This document shows positions 33,446-42,477 of a stretch of 49,221 nt of DNA, one piece after another. Source of the stretch: Oscillospiraceae bacterium (GTDB lineage Bacteria > Bacillota > Clostridia > Oscillospirales > Oscillospiraceae). The DNA lies in the NCBI GenBank assembly GCA_017458335.1, contig JAFTFT010000012.1:1-49221 (forward strand). The letters run 5' to 3'. The first letter of the stretch is position 1. Each line of letters opens with the position of its first letter. A model generated the notes under the pieces. It was given only the letters and a program-made list of their open reading frames with translations. It made no database searches and had not been told where the DNA came from. The position numbers and the translations under genes are program-made.

Positions 33446-34864
33446 ATGAAACGTTTATTGTCTGTTCTCACTATTCTTGTGCTTCTGCTCTCGCTGGCAC
33501 TGCCCGCCTGGGCCGATACGGCGCTGACATCCTCCGCAGAAACCCAGAATCTCCAGAAGGCCTATTACAACAGCGATTATGCCTATCTCGAGGATCCGGA
33601 TTCCGTTTTCAGCTCTCTGACGCTGGAAGAAGCGATTTACCTCTTCCGGCAGGAGGGAAACTACCTTCTGCTTCTGGGCGGCAGCTGGTGCGGCAACACC
33701 ACGCCGGTCATCGGCTACATCGACCAGGTTGCAAAGGAATACGGCATTGATACCATCTATAATCTGGACTTCCGTCTCGACGGGACAAACCGCGCCTCCC
33801 ACATTCGCGAGACCAACGGCGCAAGCTCCGGGGATGCCGTGCTTCCCGGCAGTCTCTACAATTATCTGTATGGTGAGCTGGTGACAAATTATCTTGTAAA
33901 CCTCAACGACTTTGTGGAGTATCAGGTGGATACCGAGTCCGCACTCACCTATACCGACGCTGACGGCAAAGAGGTCACAGTCCCCAAGGTTCAGGTCCCC
34001 TTCCTCTTCCTGTACAACCGGGACAATACCGATGCCGACGGCAATCCCGCTCCCATTGTGGCGGGCCTTGAACTCATGAAGGTGCGGGACGACTTTGTCA
34101 CGGACAATGTTGAAAACACGGAGGCCGTTGACGAATACAAGGCCATTCTCCGGGAGAGCGTATTTGACGCAGCTTCCGAAACGGAGCTCGACAGCTTCAG
34201 CGGTGCGGATTACATCCGGCTGGCTTATAATGAGAAAGCGGAACAGGAGATCTTCACCCCGGACGAGCAGATTAACATCCAGCCCATCACCTATAAGCAG
34301 CTGACGTGGCTGCTGGAGCAGGACGGCTCCTATCTGATCCTCCTGGGCGGAAGCTGGTGCGGCAATACCCGGGCGGTAATCAAGCTCATCAACGACTATG
34401 CCGTCAGAAATCATGTCACCGTCTATAACTTTGATACCAAGCTGGACGGCGGCTACGCCCGCAAGTTCTGGGGATATGAGAAGGATCTGCACATCCGGGA
34501 CAACAGCAGTGAATTTGTCGGCCTCTATGTGGATCTGGTCTCCGAGTACTTCCCCAACATCGAAACCGAATATGCCATTGACAGTGAGAACAATATCTTC
34601 ACCGTGAACGCTGAAGGAGAGACCGTCACGGTCAACAAGCTGCAGGTGCCCTATTTCCTGGCATACACCAGGGGCCTGGAAGATGACATCGGTCATTTTG
34701 TCCCCATTACTGCTTATCACGAGCAGATGCTCACGCTGGACGCGGACGCGGAGGATTACGTCTACAGCGAGGAAAACTATGCCGCCTATACAGCCGGAAT
34801 CTATGCCGTGATTCAGTCTTACGCCGATCAGCTTGGCATCGAGGCGTTTGATCTCACCGATTGA
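33446..34864 (+). CDS. Secreted tandem thioredoxin-like protein, one Cys per domain (WCGNT)
   Basis: A 472-residue protein with a signal peptide cleaved after about residue 23 (AWA). Two homologous domains follow. Domain 1 has LLLLGGSWCGNTTPVIGYI at 74-92 and a cis-Pro-like loop VQVPFLFLY at 183-190. Domain 2 has LILLGGSWCGNTRAVIKLI at 297-315 and LQVPYFLAY at 399-407. Both fit the thioredoxin fold, but the usual CxxC is CGNT, keeping only the first Cys (C82 and C305). These are the only two Cys residues in the mature protein. Such sites can form mixed disulfides but cannot do full dithiol exchange alone. AAAGGAG precedes the ATG. Last gene of the Cys-leader operon, ending at a strong terminator. 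Confidence 0.85.
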   Translation: MKRLLSVLTILVLLLSLALPAWADTALTSSAETQNLQKAYYNSDYAYLEDPDSVFSSLTLEEAIYLFRQEGNYLLLLGGSWCGNTTPVIGYIDQVAKEYGIDTIYNLDFRLDGTNRASHIRETNGASSGDAVLPGSLYNYLYGELVTNYLVNLNDFVEYQVDTESALTYTDADGKEVTVPKVQVPFLFLYNRDNTDADGNPAPIVAGLELMKVRDDFVTDNVENTEAVDEYKAILRESVFDAASETELDSFSGADYIRLAYNEKAEQEIFTPDEQINIQPITYKQLTWLLEQDGSYLILLGGSWCGNTRAVIKLINDYAVRNHVTVYNFDTKLDGGYARKFWGYEKDLHIRDNSSEFVGLYVDLVSEYFPNIETEYAIDSENNIFTVNAEGETVTVNKLQVPYFLAYTRGLEDDIGHFVPITAYHEQMLTLDADAEDYVYSEENYAAYTAGIYAVIQSYADQLGIEAFDLTD

Positions 34865-34887
34865 CGGGAACGCATCCCGTTAGAATA

Positions 34888-34931
34888 AAAAAGACGGAGT
34901 TTCCTGTGTGGTTCAGGAGACTCCGTTTTTT
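34888..34931. terminator. Bidirectional terminator between the cystine operon and frlD
   Basis: Thirteen-base stem (ACGGAGTTTCCTG / CAGGAGACTCCGT, one mismatch) with an A run on its left and six T on its right, so it serves both converging operons. Confidence 0.9.
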
Positions 34932-34967
34932 GATCCGGCGAGTAATTCCGGCATTCTCATGCGTCTG

Positions 34968-35753
34968 TTACCAGGCGCCTTTGTGGCCGATGGTGACGGC
35001 GGCTTTTTCCGCGCCTGCCTGCATACATTCCGGCAAAGCGTTCCCGGAGAGCCAGCTGACCAGGAAGCCGGCAATAAAGCTGTCGCCTGCTCCCATGGTG
35101 TCGATCAGGGCGCAGGGAGCGGGGGCGCAGGAAACGAAGCACCGTCCGTCATAGGCCAGACTCCCCTGTGCACCGCGCGTGGCGATTACCAGCTTCGGCC
35201 CGGCAGCGGACACAGCCAGGATCTTTTCTTTCAGCGCGTTATCTGGCAGCAGGTCATCGGAAAAAAATGCAATATCCGTCTGTGGTAGAGCGATCCGACC
35301 CGCGGGGTCGAACGGGCGCTCTGCGCCGTCAAAGGCGACGGGAACCCCCATAGCGCGGATGGCTTCCAGACTGTGTTCCGCATGTCCCCAGAGGCCAGTC
35401 ACGGCCAGGTCATACTCCTCAAGAAAGCGAAGATCGTCCGGACGAAGTAAAAAACCTGCCATGACGCCTTCATCGTAGTCACCGAGAACCCGGTCTCCGT
35501 TCACATGAGAGACATGGCAGAGCGCGGTAGCACCGGGCAGCCGCTGCACATGCGAGACGTCGACACCCTCTTCCGAGAGCCTGCGGAGCAGCAGGTCTCC
35601 ATAAGGGTCTGTTCCGACCGCGCCGAGATAAGCTGTCTGTGCGCCCAGACTGCGGGCATAGACGGCGACATTTACCGGGTTCCCGCCCGGAAATGCCAGG
35701 CCGCTTTCCTCATAGTAGTCGATGCAGTTGTCACCGATACAGGCGATTTTCAT
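34968..35753 (-). CDS. frlD: Fructoselysine 6-kinase (PfkB family)
   Basis: A 261-residue ribokinase-type enzyme that phosphorylates fructoselysine at O6. The substrate-side motif FPGGNPVNVAVYARSLG (21-37) and the ATP/anion-hole motif DTMGAGDSFIAGF (218-230, catalytic D224) are clear, and the length equals E. coli FrlD. The start at 35753 overlaps the frlC stop (ATGA), so translation is coupled. Last gene of the fructoselysine operon. Confidence 0.9.
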   Translation of the reverse strand: MKIACIGDNCIDYYEESGLAFPGGNPVNVAVYARSLGAQTAYLGAVGTDPYGDLLLRRLSEEGVDVSHVQRLPGATALCHVSHVNGDRVLGDYDEGVMAGFLLRPDDLRFLEEYDLAVTGLWGHAEHSLEAIRAMGVPVAFDGAERPFDPAGRIALPQTDIAFFSDDLLPDNALKEKILAVSAAGPKLVIATRGAQGSLAYDGRCFVSCAPAPCALIDTMGAGDSFIAGFLVSWLSGNALPECMQAGAEKAAVTIGHKGAW

Positions 35754-36568
35754 GATTCTGTCATCTCCCTGATCCTCCGAATGGCGGCTGCCGCGGCTTC
35801 GGAAGGCGTGTCTATGTAATGGGTCACGAGTTCGAGGGTGGCCCGCCCATCGTAGCCGCAGGCGCTCAGCTCTTCCAGAAGCCCGTGAAGATCCATGCAC
35901 CCGTCACCGGGAAGAAGATGGTTTTCTGTGATGCCGTCGCTGTCTGTCAGGTGGAGATGGGCCATTCTCTGTCCGAGCAGACGCACTTCGGCTGCGGGAC
36001 TGCGGCCCTGCACAAACGGAACAACCACATCGCACATCCCCCGCACTGCGGGAGAATTGACCAGATCCAGAAGCTCTGACAGTTCTTCGGAACTGTTGCA
36101 GAAGTCTGACTCCATCGGGGTCAAGGGCTCGACGACAATGCGGTGATCCAGGTGTTCAGCCTCACGGGAAATCCGGGTCAGACTTTTCAGCAGTCGGAAC
36201 CGTTTTTCCTCCGGGGACGCGAAACCGCTGTGCCCGACGGAGATCAGGGTGTATTCCGCACCGAGGGCCTTGCCGCAGCGCAAAGCAGCCGACAGATAGT
36301 CCATCGCATCTTCCCACTGGCGCTCGGACCCGATCATATAGTTGAAAGGATAGGCGTTGTGCTCCGGTGTATAAATCTCCACCGGCATCTCAAAGCGGTC
36401 GATCAGCCACAGGACGGCATCCAGATCCCCGGCGAGGAGATCCGGCGCATAGGCGTGCGGTCTGCCGCCCCATAGTTCGATGTAATCATAACCCAGAGCG
36501 CTGGCATCTGAAAAGGCCCTTTCCAGCGAAAGCCGCTGATAGGGGCAGGTAAATAGTCCGTATTTCAT
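35750..36568 (-). CDS. frlC: Fructoselysine 3-epimerase
   Basis: A 272-residue TIM-barrel isomerase (AP_endonuc_2 family) that interconverts fructoselysine and psicoselysine. It resembles E. coli FrlC segment by segment: LFTCPYQRLSLERAFSDASALGYDYIELWGGRPHAYAPDL, YTPEHNAYPFNYMIGSE, EYTLISVGHSGF, VEPLTPMESD (metal-ligand Glu), MAHLHLTDSDG, GYDGRATLELV. The start at 36568 matches the family N-terminus, though the ribosome site is weak. Presence of the epimerase argues for fructoselysine over glucoselysine. Confidence 0.92.
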   Translation of the reverse strand: MKYGLFTCPYQRLSLERAFSDASALGYDYIELWGGRPHAYAPDLLAGDLDAVLWLIDRFEMPVEIYTPEHNAYPFNYMIGSERQWEDAMDYLSAALRCGKALGAEYTLISVGHSGFASPEEKRFRLLKSLTRISREAEHLDHRIVVEPLTPMESDFCNSSEELSELLDLVNSPAVRGMCDVVVPFVQGRSPAAEVRLLGQRMAHLHLTDSDGITENHLLPGDGCMDLHGLLEELSACGYDGRATLELVTHYIDTPSEAAAAAIRRIREMTES

Positions 36569-36590
36569 AACATTCCGTTGTTTGATGAAA

Positions 36591-36615
36591 CAGGGAAGGC
36601 CTCGGACCTTCCCTG
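36591..36615 (-). terminator. Hairpin between frlB and frlC
   Basis: Nine-base perfect stem CAGGGAAGG / CCTTCCCTG with a seven-base loop inside the operon, followed on the minus strand only by TTT. More likely an mRNA-processing or stabilising hairpin, or a weak attenuator, than a full stop. Confidence 0.5.
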
Positions 36616-36624
36616 CGTTTGTTT

Positions 36625-37620
36625 TCAATAGTCCATCTTCCGGTAATACCGGCGGAGCTTCATGTCGTGGCCGGAGAGCGCCTCCAGGTGGGCGTCGATG
36701 CGATTGGTTACGGCGTGCATGACCAGGTGGCATACCACAGGCCGAAACGCATCGTCAATACCGGGAAGTGCATACTCCTGCGTGTCGATGACGGTGTAGT
36801 TCTGACAGACTTTCGGCAGAAAACGGGCGACTCGCTCCCCCAGACTGCGCTGAGCATCTTCCCCGATGAACAGGGTAACGGGCGTATCCTCCTCGACAAT
36901 CTCCAGCATGCCATGGAAAAACTCCGCGGAGTGGATCGATTTGGTGCGGATCCAGTGCATCTCCTCCCAGTAGCACATGGCGTAGGAATACGTTGCACCG
37001 TAGAGGCTCCCGGCACCGACAAAGTAATGGAGTGCGTCGTCTTTGTGCCGCCGGGCGAAATCTTCACCGAACGTGTCCGCGGCTTTTTCCACTTCAACCA
37101 GCGCCTCGGGAAGGGCCGCGTCAAATTGCTTATACATGGCTTCATACTCCGGCATAACACCCTCATGCCAGAGAATGCGGTCGGCCGCCATGAAAAACTT
37201 CAGCTGTTCATTTGCCGGATAGCTGATACAGAAGTCCACAGATGAAGCCAGAGGGACTTCCGGCTTGTCAATAAACCCGAGCACGCGGGCGCCGGCTTCC
37301 CGAACCTTCTTCACAGCCTCTACGATTTCCACAGTGGTGCCGGTGACGGAAGAGATGATGACCAGCGTCCCGGGGCCGATCCTGCGGTCGCCTGCAGCGC
37401 AGTATTCCGCAGCGTTGCTGACAAAGATGTCGAGGGCGCTGCGCTCTTTCATGTGGCAGTGCGCCTGCAGGCAGCTTGCCCAGGTACCGCCGATGCCGAG
37501 CCAGCAGAGATTGGTAATCCCGTCATGCCAGACCGTGTCGATGATCTGTTCAATCTGTGTGCGCAGGGCAAGAGCCCCGCGCACACTGTCTATTTGCTTC
37601 TGTTCGTCGAACTTAAGCAA
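36625..37620 (-). CDS. frlB: Fructoselysine-6-phosphate deglycase
   Basis: A 331-residue double-SIS-domain enzyme that splits fructoselysine 6-phosphate into glucose 6-phosphate and lysine. SIS motifs include LGIGGTWASCLQAH, VIISSVTGTTVEIVEAVKK (phosphosugar Ser/Thr loop) and the catalytic-region SIHSAEFFHGMLEIVE, with the family C-terminus RRYYRKMDY. E. coli FrlB has 340 residues and the same C-terminal signature. It lies 22 bases after potD in one operon. Confidence 0.92.
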   Translation of the reverse strand: MLKFDEQKQIDSVRGALALRTQIEQIIDTVWHDGITNLCWLGIGGTWASCLQAHCHMKERSALDIFVSNAAEYCAAGDRRIGPGTLVIISSVTGTTVEIVEAVKKVREAGARVLGFIDKPEVPLASSVDFCISYPANEQLKFFMAADRILWHEGVMPEYEAMYKQFDAALPEALVEVEKAADTFGEDFARRHKDDALHYFVGAGSLYGATYSYAMCYWEEMHWIRTKSIHSAEFFHGMLEIVEEDTPVTLFIGEDAQRSLGERVARFLPKVCQNYTVIDTQEYALPGIDDAFRPVVCHLVMHAVTNRIDAHLEALSGHDMKLRRYYRKMDY

Positions 37621-37642
37621 GTGTTTTCCTCCTCCGGTCTGA

Positions 37643-38674
37643 TCAGCCGACCTTCAGCATCTGATAGTACTGGTCGTAGATGGTGATGGCATCGCCGACA
37701 TCTTCCTGGAAGAAGATGTTGGTCTTGTAGTCAAAGTCGAAAGCCGGACCGTTGCGGTACTCCTCGGAGGCAGCGGCAACCGCGGCATCGTTCGGGCAGG
37801 AGTAGGGATTGTCAACCAGGTTTGCGGCCATGACTTCGGGGTCGCAGATGTAGTTGAGGAACTGATAGGCCAGATCCATGTGCTGGGCACCCTTCGGGAT
37901 GACATACAGGTCAAAGCCGAGCTGTACCGGATCACTGGTGAAGGGAGCCACGACCAGAGTGTTGTCCTCGCCCAGCTGCGCCATGGCTTCGGCGGTGTTG
38001 CCGTCATAGGTGAACATGCAGGAGATGGCGCCGCTGACGATGTTGGTCTCGGTGGAGCCGTAGGCGACCACGTTCTCGTTGTACTTCACGAGCCACTCGT
38101 AGGCTTCCTTGATTTCGTTTTCATCACGGGAGTTGGGGTCATAGCCGAGGGCGATCAGAGCAATGGGGAAGAGGTTGCGGGCCCCGTCCACGGAGCCGAT
38201 CTGGCCCTTCATCTCCGGGCGGATCAGGTCGTTGTAGCATGTGATCTCGATGGGGCAGCGCTCGGTGTCATAGACCACATAGATGTAGTTCATCAGATAA
38301 GGCACGCAGTACTTCTGGTTCTGCTCGGACCAGTAGGCCTTGTTGATGTTTTCGGAATTGGGGATCTGGCTGAGATCGAGCTCCTCCAGATAGCCGTCGG
38401 CAATCAGAGACTCCATGTACGCGTCGCAGGTCATGATCAGGTCATACTCGCTGCCGGCGCCGGCGGTGAGCTTCGTGATGGAATCTGCGTTGTCGTTCAT
38501 GTAGCTCAGGTTGACTCTGACACCGAACTCGTCTTCAAAGTTCGCGATCAGATCGTCGGAAATGTAGTCGCTCCACATGAAGATGTTGAGCTCCTTGCGC
38601 TCTGCAGCATTGGCAGTGATGCCCAGACTGAAGAGCATGATGAACGCGATGAGAAGGGACAGCGCTTTTTTCAT
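37643..38674 (-). CDS. PotD-type ABC transporter binding protein, probably for fructoselysine
   Basis: A 343-residue exported binding protein of the spermidine/putrescine-binding (PotD) family, with signal peptide ending NANA at about residue 23. Family segments are ELNIFMWSDYISDDLIANFEDEFG, GSEYDLIMTCDAYMESLI, KYCVPYLMNYIYVVYDT and AYQFLNYICDPEVMAANL. By family alone the ligand would be a polyamine, but the gene sits in an operon with frlB, frlC and frlD and no polyamine enzymes. Fructoselysine, which also carries a free aminoalkyl chain, is therefore the likelier substrate. The ligand assignment is inference. Confidence 0.85.
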   Translation of the reverse strand: MKKALSLLIAFIMLFSLGITANAAERKELNIFMWSDYISDDLIANFEDEFGVRVNLSYMNDNADSITKLTAGAGSEYDLIMTCDAYMESLIADGYLEELDLSQIPNSENINKAYWSEQNQKYCVPYLMNYIYVVYDTERCPIEITCYNDLIRPEMKGQIGSVDGARNLFPIALIALGYDPNSRDENEIKEAYEWLVKYNENVVAYGSTETNIVSGAISCMFTYDGNTAEAMAQLGEDNTLVVAPFTSDPVQLGFDLYVIPKGAQHMDLAYQFLNYICDPEVMAANLVDNPYSCPNDAAVAAASEEYRNGPAFDFDYKTNIFFQEDVGDAITIYDQYYQMLKVG

Positions 38675-38701
38675 TTTGATTTCCTCCTTGTTTTATATCT
38701 T

Positions 38702-39580
38702 TCAGCCATGACTGGACATGGCGGAAATACGTTTTTCAGATTCAGCAATTTCTCTGGCCTGCTTTGCGGCAATGCGGCGCTGGATGAAATTCATGACCAG
38801 CATGCCGAACACCATGACCAGAACCATCAGCGTGGTCAGCGCATTGATGTCCGGGGTGATGCCGGTGCGGTTTACGGAGAGAATCAGAACCGGCAGGGTC
38901 GACTGCCGTGCACTTGCCAGCATGTTGGACATGATGACATCGTCGATGGAAAGCGTGAAGCTCAGAAAAGCCGCAGACATGATGCCCGGCATGATGCTGG
39001 GAATCGTGATGCGCCAGAAGGTCTGCACCCGGTTTGCCCCCAGATCCATCGAAGCCTCCTGCAGGGTGTCGTTATCGCCGCTGATGCGGCCCTTGATGGT
39101 GACGACCGCGTAAGGAATGCAGAAGGTACAGTGGCCGATGACAATGGTCCCCATTCCGAGCTTGATTCCGATGGTCATGAAGATGATCAGCATGGAGACA
39201 GCGAGGACGATCTCAGGAACAACAATCGGGACATAGAGCATGAGATTAATAAACTTTTTCCCGCGGAACTGGAACTTCTTCAGTCCTATGCCGCCCAGAA
39301 CCCCGATCACCACACTGATTACCGTGGCGACAACGGCAATGATGAGCGAGTAGACCAGCGCTTCCCAGAGATCGTGGTTGCGAAAGGAAAAGAGCTTCCC
39401 ATACCAGGCTGTGGTGAACCCCTCCCAGGAGTAGTTGCGCTTGGCGTCGTTGAAGGAGAACTGGATCATAACCAGCACGGGAATGTAAAACAGAGCATAG
39501 ATGATCGCCGCATAGAAGCTGCTCCAGAAACGGCTGCGCTTTTCCCGCAGGATTTTTCGATTCGGATTTTCCTGCCGCAT
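38702..39580 (-). CDS. PotC-type ABC transporter permease
   Basis: A 292-residue inner-membrane subunit with six helices of the BPD_transp_1 family. The EAA coupling motif EASMDLGANRVQTFWRITIPSIMPGI is typical of PotC. It starts one base after the PotB stop region and forms the channel with that protein. Confidence 0.88.
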   Translation of the reverse strand: MRQENPNRKILREKRSRFWSSFYAAIIYALFYIPVLVMIQFSFNDAKRNYSWEGFTTAWYGKLFSFRNHDLWEALVYSLIIAVVATVISVVIGVLGGIGLKKFQFRGKKFINLMLYVPIVVPEIVLAVSMLIIFMTIGIKLGMGTIVIGHCTFCIPYAVVTIKGRISGDNDTLQEASMDLGANRVQTFWRITIPSIMPGIMSAAFLSFTLSIDDVIMSNMLASARQSTLPVLILSVNRTGITPDINALTTLMVLVMVFGMLVMNFIQRRIAAKQAREIAESEKRISAMSSHG

Positions 39581-39581
39581 C

Positions 39582-40454
39582 TCACATCACCTCCATGTCT
39601 TCGATACTGGCGAAGCGGGAGTAAATGAAAATCAGCAATGCCGTAATCAGCAGAAGCAGCACGCTCAGTGCCGCGCCGAGGGGCCAGTTGCGAATGGTGC
39701 CGAACTGGTTTTTGATGATGTTTCCGATGTACAGCACTTTTCCCCCGCCCAGCATATCCGTGATGGTATAGGTGCCCAGCGCGGGAATAAAAGTCAGAAT
39801 AACGGCGGAGAAAATCCCCGGACAGGTCAGGGGCAGCGTGACCCGCAGGAAGGTTGTCGAGGGCTTTGCCCCAAGATCTGCGGAAGCCTCCAGCATGGCG
39901 TTCTGCAGTTTCTCAATGGACGAGTACATGGGCAGAACGGCAAAGGGGAGAAAATTCGTGATCAGCCCGAGGAGAACCAGCCCGTCCGTATAGAGAAACA
40001 TGACCGGCTTTTCCACCAGACCGAGTGCCAGCAGTGCCTTGTTTACCGGACCGTTGGTCTGGAAGAGCAGCATCCAGGCATTGAGACGCATCAGGGAATT
40101 GGTCCAGAGAGGAATCATCAGCAGCATGATGAGCCTTGAGGCGACATCGGCGGGCTTTCTCGCAATGTAGTAGGCAAAGGGATAGCCCAGGAGCAGGCAC
40201 ACAGCCGTTGTGACGACGGCAACCCGCAGACTTTTGAGGATGACATTGAGGTAGATCACATCCGCCAGCGTCTTATAAGACGTGAGCGTCGGCGTATACT
40301 CCACACCGCCGAAGGTCCCGCGTGTCATAAAGCTGATGAAGATGATGAACAGCATGGGAATGGTCACAAACAGGATCATCCAGAGAGAGACCGGGCCGGC
40401 CTGTGCGATCATCGGCAGACGGCTGTGGGGCTTTTTCTTCGTGCCCGGATTCAT
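39582..40454 (-). CDS. PotB-type ABC transporter permease
   Basis: A 290-residue membrane subunit of the BPD_transp_1 family, with EAA motif EASADLGAKPSTTFLRVTLPLTCPGI and about six helices. Its ATG overlaps the ATPase stop (ATGA), and its stop is one base from the PotC start, so the three are tightly coupled. Confidence 0.88.
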   Translation of the reverse strand: MNPGTKKKPHSRLPMIAQAGPVSLWMILFVTIPMLFIIFISFMTRGTFGGVEYTPTLTSYKTLADVIYLNVILKSLRVAVVTTAVCLLLGYPFAYYIARKPADVASRLIMLLMIPLWTNSLMRLNAWMLLFQTNGPVNKALLALGLVEKPVMFLYTDGLVLLGLITNFLPFAVLPMYSSIEKLQNAMLEASADLGAKPSTTFLRVTLPLTCPGIFSAVILTFIPALGTYTITDMLGGGKVLYIGNIIKNQFGTIRNWPLGAALSVLLLLITALLIFIYSRFASIEDMEVM

Positions 40455-41554
40455 GCCCGCACCTCCGTCGCCTCCAGGTGGATCGGAACGGATTTTGCAG
40501 GATCCCAGTACAGATAGCGTTCATCGCCTTCATGAAGATCGGGATCGGTTTCAAACCGGGAGAACTTCAGCTCCTGCCCGCTGTCAAGATCCAGGCTGGT
40601 CTTGATGACCGTGCCCATATAAATAAAGTCCTTCACTCTGGCCCGGACGGTAAAGCCGTCTTTCGGCTCATGAGTCACAGAGAGGTATTCCGGCCGGATG
40701 GAGACACAGATTATTTCGCCGACGGTGAAGTCCTCGCCGCAGGTCTTGATGATACCGCATGGCGTTTCCACCTGCATGAGGTTTCCGGAAATGGAATGAA
40801 CCTTGCCGTCAAGAATGTTGGACTCGCCGATGAAGTCGGCGACAAAACGGCAATTGGGGTGATCGTAGATTTCCAGCGGGCTGTCAATCTGAAGAATAAT
40901 CCCGTCCCGCATGACGGCAATGCGGTCCGACATGGTCATGGCCTCTTCCTGGTCGTGCGTGACATAGACGAACGTGATCCCCAGTTTCTTCTGCAGCCGT
41001 TTCAGCTCGATCTGCATCTGTTTGCGAAGCTTCAGATCCAGCGCACCGAGGGGCTCGTCCAGAAGAAGGACGCGGGGGTTGTTGATCAGGGCACGGGCAA
41101 TGGCGACGCGCTGCTTCTGGCCGCCTGAGAGAGCATCGGGCTTGCGCTTCTCATAGCCTGACATCTGGACCAGGGCAAGCATCTCTTCCACCCGCCTGCG
41201 GATTTCATCCTTCGGGACTTTCTTGATGGAGGGACCGTAGGCGACATTGTCATAGACGCTCATGTGCGGAAAGAGAGAATAGTTCTGAAAAACCGTGTTG
41301 ACATCCCGCTGATAGGGCTCTTTCTCTTCCACCCGCTCGCCCTGCACCTCAATGATACCGCTGCTTGCGTCCTCGAAGCCGGCAATCATGCGCAGTGTGG
41401 TTGTTTTGCCGCAGCCGGAGGGACCCAGCAGGGTCAAAAACTCTCCCTCACGAATTTCAAGGTTCATGTCTTTGACGACATGGTTGTTTCCATACCATTT
41501 GTCCACATGCTGAATCGAAACAATGGAATCTGACAAAACAGCCTCACTCCTCAT
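40451..41554 (-). CDS. PotA-type ABC transporter ATP-binding protein
   Basis: A 367-residue ATPase with Walker [11 protein letters not shown]-loop [11 protein letters not shown], signature LSGGQKQR, Walker [14 protein letters not shown]-loop THDQEEA and a C-terminal TOBE region of about 120 residues, as in PotA. The ATG at 41554 has only a weak site upstream, while AGGAGTGAGG lies just inside the frame five bases before a TTG at 41536. Starting there would give the usual short N-terminus ([15 protein letters not shown]), so the true start may be 41536. First gene of the seven-gene fructoselysine operon. Confidence 0.9.
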   Translation of the reverse strand: MRSEAVLSDSIVSIQHVDKWYGNNHVVKDMNLEIREGEFLTLLGPSGCGKTTTLRMIAGFEDASSGIIEVQGERVEEKEPYQRDVNTVFQNYSLFPHMSVYDNVAYGPSIKKVPKDEIRRRVEEMLALVQMSGYEKRKPDALSGGQKQRVAIARALINNPRVLLLDEPLGALDLKLRKQMQIELKRLQKKLGITFVYVTHDQEEAMTMSDRIAVMRDGIILQIDSPLEIYDHPNCRFVADFIGESNILDGKVHSISGNLMQVETPCGIIKTCGEDFTVGEIICVSIRPEYLSVTHEPKDGFTVRARVKDFIYMGTVIKTSLDLDSGQELKFSRFETDPDLHEGDERYLYWDPAKSVPIHLEATEVRA

Positions 41555-41578
41555 GAAGAACTCTCAATGATATATACA

Positions 41579-41607
41579 AGTATATTATAAACTCATACCA
41601 ATTACAA
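41579..41607 (-). promoter_or_regulatory. Fructoselysine operon promoter with GntR-type motif in the spacer
   Basis: Minus-strand -35 TTGTAA (41602-41607), 17-base spacer, TATACT (41579-41584). The spacer carries TAATTGGTAT (41595-41604), a motif repeated in the promoter of the two GntR genes upstream, so it is a likely operator for one or both. Confidence 0.65.
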
Positions 41608-41683
41608 TAGAAAAATCGGCAAAAAGTAAAAAAACAAACGGGAAAGAGCGAATTAAAATTCATGTAATTCATAACAGAAAAAG

Positions 41684-41715
41684 AATCTGCCTCCGATTTC
41701 GAGCGGAGGCAGATT
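41684..41715 (-). terminator. Terminator after the GntR gene pair
   Basis: Perfect 12-base stem AATCTGCCTCCG / CGGAGGCAGATT with an eight-base loop, followed on the minus strand by TTCTTTTTC. It separates the regulator operon from the fructoselysine operon promoter. Confidence 0.85.
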
Positions 41716-41742
41716 TAAAAAACAGATGAATAACTTGATAAA

Positions 41743-42477
41743 TTATACCAATTGAGAATTTGAATAGTGAACGTAGAACTCGGTTTTATCGCCTCGGATG
41801 TAGCTGCGGGAGAATTCAACCGTCCGGCCCAGTGTGTCCTGAACAGAATAGCTGAATTCCATGACAGCCTGCTGGGGAGAGAGATCGATCAGTCTGGCCA
41901 TTGCCGGCTCCAGCCTGGTGATGCGCAGCGTCTGCTGACCGACACTGAGGTGAATACCGCTCCACTGCAGAGCATCGTAAAGAGAAAAAAGGCCGATGTC
42001 GATGTCCTCCAGTCCGGGGCACAGGGCATGGGGAATATAAATCTCCTCCAGCGCGACCGGCTCTCCTTCACTGGAATCGATACGGCGGATGAACCAGACA
42101 GGGTCCTCCGGAGAAATCTGAAGCAGGCGTGCATACAGAGGACCGGCAGGCCGGACGGCTTTGATCAGAACTTTGGTTGAGGCATCTCTCCCGCGCTCCT
42201 GCATGGTATGGCGGTATCCACCGAGGGTTTCCAGATCCCGCTGCGTCTTCGAACCCTGAACAAAGACGCCTTTTCCCTGAACACTTTTCAGCAGACCTTC
42301 ATTTTCCAGCGCTTCCACAGCACTTCGGACCGACAGGCGGTTCAGTCCATATGCCTCTGCAAGCTGGTTCTCAGACGGAATGGCGGTTCCGGGCTGATAT
42401 TCGCCGTCTTCGATCTTGCTGCGGATGACTTCCCGCAGCTGGATATAGAGCGGGGAACGATAGTTGAGTTCACTCAT
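41743..42477 (-). CDS. GntR/HutC-family regulator 1 (UTRA domain)
   Basis: A 244-residue repressor-type protein. The winged helix-turn-helix (about 8-75; IPSENQLAEAYGLNRLSVRSAVEALENEGLL) is followed by a UTRA ligand-binding domain (about 95-238; VWFIRRIDSSEGEPVALEEIYIP, EFSRSYIRGDKTEFYV). HutC-group proteins usually bind a phosphorylated sugar or similar effector. It overlaps the second GntR gene by ATGA and lies just upstream of the fructoselysine operon on the same strand, matching the role of FrlR. A copy of the AATTGGTAT motif covers its stop codon (41741-41753). Confidence 0.88.
   Translation of the reverse strand: MSELNYRSPLYIQLREVIRSKIEDGEYQPGTAIPSENQLAEAYGLNRLSVRSAVEALENEGLLKSVQGKGVFVQGSKTQRDLETLGGYRHTMQERGRDASTKVLIKAVRPAGPLYARLLQISPEDPVWFIRRIDSSEGEPVALEEIYIPHALCPGLEDIDIGLFSLYDALQWSGIHLSVGQQTLRITRLEPAMARLIDLSPQQAVMEFSYSVQDTLGRTVEFSRSYIRGDKTEFYVHYSNSQLV

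Noticed and set aside
37643-41554. Calling the Pot-type transporter a spermidine/putrescine importer
   Set aside because: Family membership supports it, but the operon contains only fructoselysine catabolic genes, so a polyamine call would probably be wrong.
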